Shown here: in pieces, positions 8,458-14,445 of the stretch
Layout: every line of letters starts with the position of its first letter
Position numbering within the stretch: position 1 is the stretch's first letter
Origin: CAYVMN01 sp964452575
GTDB taxonomy: Bacteria > Desulfobacterota > DSM-4660 > Desulfatiglandales > Desulfatiglandaceae
Direction of reading: 5' to 3'
Assembly (NCBI GenBank): GCA_964452575.1
Contig: CAYVMN010000095.1
Span: 1 to 17,413 of the forward strand
Length of the DNA: 17,413 nt
Made by a program: the position numbers and the translations under genes
The notes under the pieces: generated by a model
The model's input: the letters and a program-made list of their open reading frames with translations, nothing else
What the model was told of the DNA's origin: nothing
Databases searched by the model: none

Positions 8458-9770
8458 TGACAGTGAAAAGGTGGCCCATCCTCATCCTTCTATTCTCAAC
8501 CGTATTTTTTGGGTGTGCCCCCACCCAGGAACGGCACTATGAGGCCGGGCCAGGAACCACGGTCGTACAGCCGCCTTTGCTCCCTGCCGATTCCCTCGAT
8601 CAAAAGATGGGATCCCTTGAGGATGTGCTAAAGGATGATAGGCTTTCAGAAAAGGATAAAGAGATCGCCTCGGCCCTCCTTATTGCATATAAATCGCTGA
8701 AACAGGTATCTGACGGTGAGGTAAGAGAGGCCGAATATCGAAACGTGATTCGCCAACTCTTTCAAGACCTCAGTTATATCGAAAAGAATGTCGTCCTGAA
8801 AGAGAAAGACAGGGGAAGGGACTATCAAACAGCAATAAGAGATCTTGCCAAGAAGAGACGCAAGATCATGGATAGCTACTTCGCAGGGGACTATAGAAAG
8901 GTGATCAATGACTCGATGGAGTTAAGGTCTCAATTAGGCCCGGATGCCATTACCCCGGAAATCGGCCTGGTCCTGGCCCTGTCCCTGGCCAGGGAAGGGA
9001 TGCTGGAGGAGGCAGTAAAGACAGGAGAAGGAATCCTGGATGAGCTCAAAGATGCCCCAGACCTTACGCTCCTTAAGACCAGCATTGCAGAATGGAAAAA
9101 GACGCTCCGCGAGAAGGCCATCGCCTCAAGACCCCCTGTAAAGGCCGAGCCCGTTCCTGGAGCCCGGGAGGCGTTGCCCCCAAAGGTGGTCGATATTCAG
9201 ACAGAGGAAGTCCTTCAGAAGGCAGGGCGTCTCATTGAGGAAGAGAAGTTTGATAAGGCAAGGGAATTGCTCTCATTCAGGAGGAGTGAGTTAATGCTTG
9301 TGGCTGCATCGGCCGAGGAGATCCAACCGATCGACAGGGCCCTGAAGGCCCTGGACCTGGCAGAGGAGAAACACCTCCAGGAGAAAATATCCATGCTCTC
9401 CAGGGAGTCCAAACGCAGAGAAACTATGGAACTGGCCCAGAAGCTCGTTGAGGAAGAGAATTTTGAAGAAGCCATATCCAGACTTGACTCACTTGGCCCC
9501 GCAGAAAAAGAGAATCCTGAAGTGAAAAAACTGAGGGATCGGGCCGTTGAGATGCTCATAAACCGCGAGAGGAATCGGGCTGCAAAGATCTTCCTGGAGG
9601 CAAAGAAGACCAATGACCCCAAGAAGAGACAGGAATATCTCCTCTCTTCCTACAATATACTTAAGGCATTAGTTGATAAATATCCTTCATCACCTTTAAT
9701 CAAAAAGGTAAAATCTCACATTAACGTAGTCAAAGAAGAGCTTGAAAAGCTGGCTAAGGTCACCTCGTAG
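8454..9770 (+). CDS. Helical-repeat (TPR-like) outer-membrane lipoprotein
   Basis: A 438-residue protein with a signal peptide (residues 1-20: basic start, hydrophobic core) ending in a lipobox FFGC, so C21 is the likely lipidated cysteine. Residue 22 is Ala, not Asp, which favours outer-membrane sorting. The mature protein is strongly helical and charged. Two TPR-like helical pairs stand out, at about 257-273 (AGRLIEEEKFDKARELL) and 328-347 (AQKLVEEENFEEAISRL). A Pro/Lys linker lies near 226-245. Its ATG overlaps the PBP1A stop (ATGA) behind a GGGAGGAAAG ribosome site, so the two are translationally coupled. This resembles the pairing of PBP1A with the TPR lipoprotein activator LpoA, though no LpoA homology is recognisable; the activator role is an inference. 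Confidence 0.85.
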   Translation: MMTVKRWPILILLFSTVFFGCAPTQERHYEAGPGTTVVQPPLLPADSLDQKMGSLEDVLKDDRLSEKDKEIASALLIAYKSLKQVSDGEVREAEYRNVIRQLFQDLSYIEKNVVLKEKDRGRDYQTAIRDLAKKRRKIMDSYFAGDYRKVINDSMELRSQLGPDAITPEIGLVLALSLAREGMLEEAVKTGEGILDELKDAPDLTLLKTSIAEWKKTLREKAIASRPPVKAEPVPGAREALPPKVVDIQTEEVLQKAGRLIEEEKFDKARELLSFRRSELMLVAASAEEIQPIDRALKALDLAEEKHLQEKISMLSRESKRRETMELAQKLVEEENFEEAISRLDSLGPAEKENPEVKKLRDRAVEMLINRERNRAAKIFLEAKKTNDPKKRQEYLLSSYNILKALVDKYPSSPLIKKVKSHINVVKEELEKLAKVTS

Positions 9771-10719
9771 CGCCCTGAGGACGGAGGTCCGTTTCATAGA
9801 GGAATATGGGCTTGAAAGGGTTGAGGTGGTAGGCCTTGGTCAGGCCTGCGTGGACTATCTCGGCAGCGTTGTCACCTACCCTCCCGAGGACAGAAAGGTC
9901 GAGCTTACAGATCTACGCATAGGGTGCGGTGGACCCGCCTCCACAGCCCTTATTACCCTGTCTCGCCTCGGCATTCCAACATCCTTTTTGGGCGCTGTTT
10001 CGGATGATCCCTTTGGCGTCAAGATCATAGAAAACCTCAAAAGGGAGAAGATAGACTTATCCTCACTGATAATTAGACCCGGTTATACCTCTCAGTTTTC
10101 TTTCATTTCCATAACTGAAGGGACTGGAAGACGCACCATCTTCTGGCACAGGGGAACGGTCCCGCATCTCAAGAGGGAAGAAGTTGATATCCGCTGTTTT
10201 CCCAATGCACGGGTCCTCCATGTGGACGGGCTGATGCTGGAGGCGGCCACTGAGGCGGCGAGGCAGGCGAGGGAATCCGGTATGATCATAGTTATGGATG
10301 GAGGTACCATGAGGCCTGGCAGCATAGAACTGGTGAGGCTCGTGGACGTGCTTATCGCCTCTGATACATTTGCCGCCCCCCTGATAGGGCCAGACGCCTC
10401 CCCTGAGGCGGCCCTTCTTGCCCTCCGCGACCTTGGGCCAAAAGAGGTAATTGTCACAATGGGGCCCAGGGGCAGCATAGGGTTAAGTCATGAGGGATTG
10501 GTCTTTCAGGAGGCCTTTCAGGTGAATGCCCGGGATACCACCGGCGCAGGCGATGTCTATCACGGTGCATATATATACGGGGTACTCCAAGACTGGGACA
10601 TGCCCCGCTCCATGCGCTTTGCCTCCGGGGCCGCGGCCCTAAAATGCACCGAGATAGGTGCACAGAGCGCCATACCCGACCTTGAAACCCTCCAGGATTT
10701 CTTGGAAACAAACCCCTGA
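9742..10719 (+). CDS. PfkB-family carbohydrate kinase
   Basis: A ribokinase-fold sugar or nucleoside kinase that would use ATP to phosphorylate a hydroxymethyl group in the cytosol. The kinase core starts at about residue 27 (VEVVGLGQACVDYLG). The first signature GCGGPASTALITLSRLG is at 61-77, and the second, DTTGAGDVYHGAY, at 265-277 holds the catalytic base D271 and the anion hole. The start is uncertain: TTG 9742 gives 325 residues but has a poorly spaced ribosome site and a 29-base overlap with the lipoprotein gene, and about 20 N-terminal residues look non-native. A good GGAGG at 9783-9787 has no standard start codon at the right distance in frame; an ATA lies at 9796. The substrate is not predictable from the sequence. 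Confidence 0.88.
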   Translation: MKSWLRSPRSALRTEVRFIEEYGLERVEVVGLGQACVDYLGSVVTYPPEDRKVELTDLRIGCGGPASTALITLSRLGIPTSFLGAVSDDPFGVKIIENLKREKIDLSSLIIRPGYTSQFSFISITEGTGRRTIFWHRGTVPHLKREEVDIRCFPNARVLHVDGLMLEAATEAARQARESGMIIVMDGGTMRPGSIELVRLVDVLIASDTFAAPLIGPDASPEAALLALRDLGPKEVIVTMGPRGSIGLSHEGLVFQEAFQVNARDTTGAGDVYHGAYIYGVLQDWDMPRSMRFASGAAALKCTEIGAQSAIPDLETLQDFLETNP

Positions 10720-10753
10720 ACCTGAGAGTCTTGAACGACCTTTGGTGGAATAA

Positions 10754-12166
10754 TTGAAAGAGATCCTTGATGTAGACATCAGAAAAGAAGAAGTAACTGA
10801 CCCTGCAATACAAAAAAAATTAGTCCTGCTCCTTTCGACCGTTATCTTCTTCTCTGTTCTCAACACCACTATGTTCAATGTGTCACTCCCGGACATAGCG
10901 CAACAGTTTCGCCTCCTCCCCTCACAGGTGAGCTGGGTGGTGAGTGGTTATGTGATCTTTTTTGCCATCAGCTCGGTTACCTATGGCAGGCTTGCCGATA
11001 CATACTCAATAAAAAACCTCATCATAATCGGGCTCATATTGTTCAATACCGGATCACTCATCGGTTTCCTGTCCCATTGGTATCCCATGCTGATCGCCGC
11101 ACGCATGGTGCAGGCCTCGGGTGCCGGGGCGATACCGGCCCTTGGCATGCTGATTGCCACAAAATACTTTCCGGTTTCTGCAAAAGGCGGGGTGCTTGGC
11201 GTACTGGCATCCACCGTGGGCTTGGGCGCCGGCATAGGCCCCATCCTCGGTGGTTTCATAACCGGCACTTTTCACTGGCGGTATCTCTTTATCCTTTCAA
11301 CAATTACCCTCTTTACCCTCCCATCTTTCAGGCGCCGCCTGCCTGATCACACCAGCCGGCCTGACAGATTCGATACCCTAGGCGCCCTCCTTATGGTGGC
11401 TTCGATCGGCTCGCTTCTTCTCTTTATTACCTTGACCATGTGGTGGACCCTGCCTCTTAGTATGATCCTGATGCTCTTTTTCCTGGTGCATATCAACAGA
11501 AGAGAGACACCTTTTCTGACCCCTTCCCTGTTCCGCAACCAGCCCTACCGCAACATGGTCCTCATCGCCTTTCTCTCCTTGAGTACGGTCTTCGGCTCGC
11601 TGTTCATGACGCCTCTTATGCTCAGGGACTTGAATGAACTCGGAACCGGCAACATTGGGCTTGTGATGTTTCCCGGGGCCATGACGGCCGCTGTCTCAGG
11701 GACCATCGGCGGAAGATTCGTAGACAGAAAAGGGAGCATACCCGTGGTATATGCGGGGATGACCCTCCTGATAACAGGGTTTATTCTCCTTTCGACCTTC
11801 GCAGGGTTGGAGCCGTGGGTTATTACCCTGAACCTGGTCCTATGCTACATGGGGTTTTCCTTATTGCAGTCTTCCGTCGCCCACATTGTTTCTTCAACCC
11901 TTCCAAGGGAACAGATGGGCATCGGTATGGGAATGTATAATCTCTTCTTCTTCATGTCCGGGGCCTTCAGCACTGCATTCATCGGAAAGCTGCTCGATAT
12001 ATCAAGGGATGACACACCAATCAACCCGCTCACAGCTATAGTATCCGCAGGGCCTTACAGCAATCTCTTCTTGTTGCTGGCCGGGATAGTGATCGTCGCT
12101 GCATCATTGTTTTATGTGTCCATGCGGCGTACTGCCAAAATTCAGGCCCCCTCTCCTCTTGCTTAG
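10754..12166 (+). CDS. MFS drug/metabolite efflux transporter (DHA2-like)
   Basis: A 470-residue polytopic inner-membrane protein with repeated hydrophobic segments consistent with the 14-helix DHA2 (EmrB/QacA, TetA(L)-like) group. Helix 1 carries NTTMFNVSLPDIA, typical of DHA2 transporters. Motif A is GRLADTYSIKN (about 78-88), between helices 2 and 3. The antiporter motif C is GLGAGIGPILGGF in helix 5. The start is TTG 10754 preceded by GGTGGAA. It lies 34 bases after the kinase gene and probably shares its transcript. It is the last core-like gene before the accessory region. A proton-coupled exporter is likely; the substrate is unknown. Confidence 0.88.
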   Translation: MKEILDVDIRKEEVTDPAIQKKLVLLLSTVIFFSVLNTTMFNVSLPDIAQQFRLLPSQVSWVVSGYVIFFAISSVTYGRLADTYSIKNLIIIGLILFNTGSLIGFLSHWYPMLIAARMVQASGAGAIPALGMLIATKYFPVSAKGGVLGVLASTVGLGAGIGPILGGFITGTFHWRYLFILSTITLFTLPSFRRRLPDHTSRPDRFDTLGALLMVASIGSLLLFITLTMWWTLPLSMILMLFFLVHINRRETPFLTPSLFRNQPYRNMVLIAFLSLSTVFGSLFMTPLMLRDLNELGTGNIGLVMFPGAMTAAVSGTIGGRFVDRKGSIPVVYAGMTLLITGFILLSTFAGLEPWVITLNLVLCYMGFSLLQSSVAHIVSSTLPREQMGIGMGMYNLFFFMSGAFSTAFIGKLLDISRDDTPINPLTAIVSAGPYSNLFLLLAGIVIVAASLFYVSMRRTAKIQAPSPLA

Positions 12167-12174
12167 CGGATAAT

Positions 12175-12180
12175 TTAGCT
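12175..12180 (+). other. Possible left boundary of the first gene cassette
   Basis: TTAGCT here is the exact reverse complement of AGCTAA at 13791-13796, the R'' box of the first attC site. In the two fully defined cassettes downstream, the first bases show the same relation to their own attC. The base before is T, not the expected G, and no attC-like hairpin precedes it. If real, the first cassette would be 12175-13847 and carry the Phd/PIN pair plus the HEPN-like gene. A six-base match can arise by chance, so this is tentative. Confidence 0.3.
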
Positions 12181-12208
12181 TGCATTGGATCTCACCTTGG
12201 TATACAAT
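12180..12208 (+). promoter_or_regulatory. Promoter of the Phd/PIN toxin-antitoxin operon
   Basis: TTGCAT at 12180-12185 and TACAAT at 12203-12208 are separated by 17 bases, a good sigma-70 arrangement. It lies 25 bases upstream of the antitoxin ATG, so the leader is very short. The -10 box overlaps the left arm of a perfect palindrome, as expected for an autorepressed toxin-antitoxin operon. Confidence 0.6.
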
Positions 12209-12221
12209 TGAGCCTCAATTG
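12205..12221. promoter_or_regulatory. Palindromic operator of the toxin-antitoxin operon
   Basis: CAATTGAG-C-CTCAATTG is a perfect inverted repeat with 8-base arms around one central base. It covers the end of the -10 box and the probable transcription start and touches the ribosome site GGAGGTGA (12221-12228). Phd/YefM antitoxins repress their own operons through such palindromes, so this is the likely binding site; that step is an inference from position. Confidence 0.6.
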
Positions 12222-12232
12222 GAGGTGAAATC

Positions 12233-12520
12233 ATGAAATTTTTAAGCGTTAGAGATCTTAAGACAAAGTCATCCCAGGTTTGGAAAGAGCTCCCCGATCA
12301 AAAAGATATGGTCATTACCAGCAATGGCAGACCCATCGCCATCCTTTCATCGATAACCGAAAACAACCTGGAGCAAGTCTTATCAGCATTTCGCCAGGCG
12401 CGAGCAATGGAGGCAGTAACTTCCATTCAGTATGAATCCGTACGCAAAGGGACTGATAAAATTACTATGGATGAAATTGATGACGAAATAAGATCGGTTC
12501 GATCTAACCGTAAAAGATGA
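12233..12520 (+). CDS. Phd/YefM-type antitoxin
   Basis: A 95-residue protein with the N-terminal fold of Phd/YefM antitoxins: MKFLSVRDLKTKSSQVWKEL, then a strand with VITSNGRPIAIL (27-38), the standard DNA-binding and dimerisation half. The C-terminal part (about 45-95) is helical and charged, suited to wrap a partner toxin. It has a strong GGAGGTGA ribosome site and an ATGA overlap with the PIN toxin gene, so the two are co-translated. It is expected to neutralise the PIN nuclease and to repress the operon at the palindrome just upstream. Confidence 0.87.
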   Translation: MKFLSVRDLKTKSSQVWKELPDQKDMVITSNGRPIAILSSITENNLEQVLSAFRQARAMEAVTSIQYESVRKGTDKITMDEIDDEIRSVRSNRKR

Positions 12521-12930
12521 AAATCGTACTGGATACAAATGTTCTTGTCTCAGGCCTTCTCACCCCATTTGGGTCAAGCGGTGAAATAGTCCGCATGGTT
12601 TCGGCGGGCATTCTTATTTTGCAGTATGATTCGCGAATACTATTGGAGTACCAGGAAGTCCTTTATCGGCCTAAATTTCAATTCCATAAGGAACATATTG
12701 ATACCCTTCTTGCCTATGTAAAACAGAATGGCCAGGTAATCCCAGCCACTCCATTGAGGCAGCGCCTACCTGATCCGGATGATGAACCTTTTCTTGAAAT
12801 TGCCATTGCGGGAAGGCCTGCATGCTTAATTACTGGAAATAAATCTCATTTTCCACAGCAATCTCGGCAGGGATTGAAAATCTTATCACCTTCTGAATTT
12901 ATCGATAGGCAAGCTCGCTATGCGCCATGA
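12517..12930 (+). CDS. PIN-domain toxin (PIN_3 / COG1569-like)
   Basis: A 137-residue PIN-fold endoribonuclease, the toxin partner of the preceding antitoxin. Acidic metal-binding residues are D6 (VLDTNVLVSG), E44 or E47 in the LLEYQEVLYRPKF segment, and the D86-D89 cluster in LPDPDDEPFLEIA. The usual late motif appears as ITGN (105-108). The segment LRQRLPDPDDEPFLE is typical of the putative toxin PIN family COG1569. The combination of a Phd-like antitoxin with a PIN_3 toxin is common. The RNA target is unknown. Confidence 0.88.
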   Translation: MKIVLDTNVLVSGLLTPFGSSGEIVRMVSAGILILQYDSRILLEYQEVLYRPKFQFHKEHIDTLLAYVKQNGQVIPATPLRQRLPDPDDEPFLEIAIAGRPACLITGNKSHFPQQSRQGLKILSPSEFIDRQARYAP

Positions 12931-12951
12931 CGACCTCGGAATTTTTTTGCA

Positions 12952-13055
12952 TTTTCCATGCTATCAACGCCATCATATAATATATGGAAAAACCAATAGG
13001 ATTTTTTCCATATTTTACATATCATTATCGTAATAGATGGAAAATTTTCCACCTA
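12952..13055. repeat. Cluster of five TGGAAAA/TTTTCCA half-sites
   Basis: TTTTCCA or its complement occurs at 12952-12958, 12985-12991, 13004-13010, 13038-13044 and 13045-13051. Two pairs form inverted repeats. One has 11-base arms ATATGGAAAAA (12982-12992) and TTTTTCCATAT (13003-13013) around a 10-base loop. The other is the perfect 14-base palindrome TGGAAAATTTTCCA (13038-13051), which extends with one mismatched pair to 13033-13056. A possible -10 box TATACT lies at 13058-13063. The layout suggests cooperative operator sites for the next gene, although the first inverted repeat could also form a hairpin behind the toxin gene. Confidence 0.65.
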
Positions 13056-13098
13056 TCTATACTGTACAAATAAAAACGAATGCAATCAAGGTGAAAAC

Positions 13099-13779
13099 AT
13101 GAGCAGAGAGAAAAGCATAGCAGCCCTGATAAAAAAAAGCCGTGATTCGATGGCCTCACTTAAAAACGACTATCAAACGTCACTTAAGGCTAAAGAGGTG
13201 TCGGAAGAGCTTAAGGTTGATATCAAGAATATCCTTGAAAACTTGCGTTCCTGCTTGGACTATATAGCCCGAGATGTTTACGAAAAGTTCATTTCCGGTA
13301 CTCCTGGCAGGCTTTATTTCCCCATTCGTCATACTGCCAATGAATTCCAGCAGGTTATTTCGCGGGATTACCCTGGTTTGGATCAGTCGGCTCCAAATGT
13401 TTATGCAATAATAGAAAAAATGCAGCCATATAATGACCCCTGGCTTAGGAAGTTTAATCGACTCAATAACGATAATAAGCACGAAGACCTAGTGGAGCAG
13501 ACACGCACTGAAACAAGACGGGTTACTGTTTCGTCAAAGAGCGGCGGCAGTTCAGTGTCATGGGGTCCTGGTGTAACATTTGGATCTGGCGTTTCCGTTA
13601 TCGGTGTGCCAATCGATCCCCGTACTCAAATGCCCGTTCCAAATACAATCACGGACACCAAAGTAGAGATATGGGTAGACTTCAAGTATCGCGATAACAA
13701 TGAATCGGTAATCCCCTTTTTGGACAAGTCAGTCGACAAAGTCGAATCGGTATGTAATTCTATTCAAGGTTATCTATGA
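13099..13779 (+). CDS. Uncharacterised protein with a HEPN-like RxxxxxxH motif
   Basis: A 226-residue protein of no assigned function. The first 60 residues are helical and charged, with a segment ENLRSCLDYIARDVYEKF (47-64), then FPI (74-76) and an EKMQPYNDPWLRKFNRLNNDNKH segment (106-128). This order matches a widespread family of bacterial and phage hypothetical proteins whose LNN-DKH box resembles the R-x4-6-H motif of HEPN ribonucleases; here it is R121-x6-H128. A Gly/Ser-rich stretch (147-168) and a beta-rich end follow. ATG 13099 is preceded by AAGGTGAAAAC. The gene is AT-rich relative to the core genes and ends 11 bases before the first attC, so it is the last gene of the first cassette. 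The HEPN assignment is suggestive only. Confidence 0.7.
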   Translation: MSREKSIAALIKKSRDSMASLKNDYQTSLKAKEVSEELKVDIKNILENLRSCLDYIARDVYEKFISGTPGRLYFPIRHTANEFQQVISRDYPGLDQSAPNVYAIIEKMQPYNDPWLRKFNRLNNDNKHEDLVEQTRTETRRVTVSSKSGGSSVSWGPGVTFGSGVSVIGVPIDPRTQMPVPNTITDTKVEIWVDFKYRDNNESVIPFLDKSVDKVESVCNSIQGYL

Positions 13780-13790
13780 ATATGGTAGGC

Positions 13791-13855
13791 AGCTAACAAA
13801 GCTTTTGCAGCGGAGCGCAAAAAGCGCGCGCCCGCTGAAAAGCAACGTTCGGAGC
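13791..13855 (+). other. Integron attC recombination site 1
   Basis: R'' box AGCTAAC (13791-13797), L'' arm GCTTTTGCAGCGG (13801-13813), L' arm CCGCTGAAAAGC (13832-13843), R' box GTTCGGA (13847-13853). The arms pair fully except for one bulged G (13807), the extrahelical-base feature by which integrase picks the bottom strand. A small inner GCGC-AAAAA-GCGC hairpin caps the stem. The expected crossover is between G13847 and T13848. The last base of R' departs from GTTRRRY, as does C13850. Confidence 0.82.
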
Positions 13856-13861
13856 AAGAAG

Positions 13862-14353
13862 ATGAAGAAAGGGAAACGGGTCATGCTCAAGGGCAAGAAA
13901 CTGGCCAAACGATTGACTGGCATCTCGACGCCGATCGGAGGTGTGAGCTGGACACCTCCAACCGACGAGTGCGACGTCGCGAAAGAACTCCTGGTTTTTC
14001 TCGAAGACCGACGCGCCCTCTTCATGCCATACCATATGGAAGTCGGACTGTTTGTCGTGCGTTCAGTGGAGGAAATCCGCAAGCGCCTGACCGAGGACCT
14101 TCAGAGGATCGATCGCTCAAGTGTTCTCGGCCAATCCATCGCGGCGATGCGCGCCAGCTACCGCAAGTTCATGACACAAACACAGGGTGATCCCAGGACC
14201 CATCACTGGCACATGGAGGGCACGATCTGGCAGGCTCTCGGGGAGCTGAGAGGCATTTTTGGCTTGCACATTGCTCGCATTGCTTGCGCCTACGATCTTG
14301 AGATCGAAGCACAACTCGAGCCGATACTCCCGGCGGAATACGAAAAGGAATAG
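13862..14353 (+). CDS. Small cassette-encoded protein (DUF6650-like), function unknown
   Basis: A 163-residue protein starting at ATG 13862, with GGAG at 13851-13854 seven bases upstream; that ribosome site is part of the attC R' core. An in-frame start at 13805 lies inside the attC hairpin and is discarded; ATG 13883 is a possible alternative. The N-terminus is basic (MKKGKRVMLKGKKLAKRL), followed by TGISTPIGGVSWTPP (19-33), which resembles the signature of the DUF6650 family from memory. The middle and C-terminal parts are helical with no known catalytic motif. No membrane segment or signal is seen. It is the only gene of cassette 2, its stop TAG overlapping the start of attC 2, and it is GC-richer than the cassette genes on both sides. 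Confidence 0.72.
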   Translation: MKKGKRVMLKGKKLAKRLTGISTPIGGVSWTPPTDECDVAKELLVFLEDRRALFMPYHMEVGLFVVRSVEEIRKRLTEDLQRIDRSSVLGQSIAAMRASYRKFMTQTQGDPRTHHWHMEGTIWQALGELRGIFGLHIARIACAYDLEIEAQLEPILPAEYEKE

Positions 14354-14424
14354 CTCCGAATCAGCGCTTTCACCCTACTCGGAACCCGCGGCGGGTTCCT
14401 CGAGGGTGAAGCGTGTCGTTGTGC
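14353..14424 (+). other. Integron attC recombination site 2
   Basis: R'' GCTCCGAAT (14353-14361), L'' arm CGCTTTCACCC (14365-14375), L' arm GGGTGAAGCG (14404-14413), R' GTTGTGC (14418-14424). The arms pair fully with one bulged T on the L'' side. The apex is a perfect inverted repeat, GGAACCCGC-G-GCGGGTTCC (14381-14399). The R'' box is the complement of the first bases of the same cassette (13848-13855). R'' departs from RYYYAAC at its last base. The crossover is expected between G14418 and T14419. Confidence 0.82.
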
Positions 14425-14445
14425 TTCTAATGAAGAATACATGAA

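Noticed and set aside
9215..9622. 135-codon minus-strand frame rich in Ser and Phe opposite the lipoprotein gene
   Set aside because: The composition is what the complement of Glu/Lys-rich helical codons gives; no ribosome site or motif.
10092..10478. 128-codon minus-strand frame inside the PfkB kinase
   Set aside because: It is antisense to conserved kinase motifs and shows no family features.
12931..13060. CRISPR-like repeat array in the AT-rich spacer
   Set aside because: The repeated unit is only 7 bases, occurs in both orientations and at irregular spacing; operator-like palindromes fit better.
13774..14082. Minus-strand frames crossing attC 1 and the start of cassette 2
   Set aside because: They run through the attC hairpin and are antisense to the cassette gene; no supporting motif.
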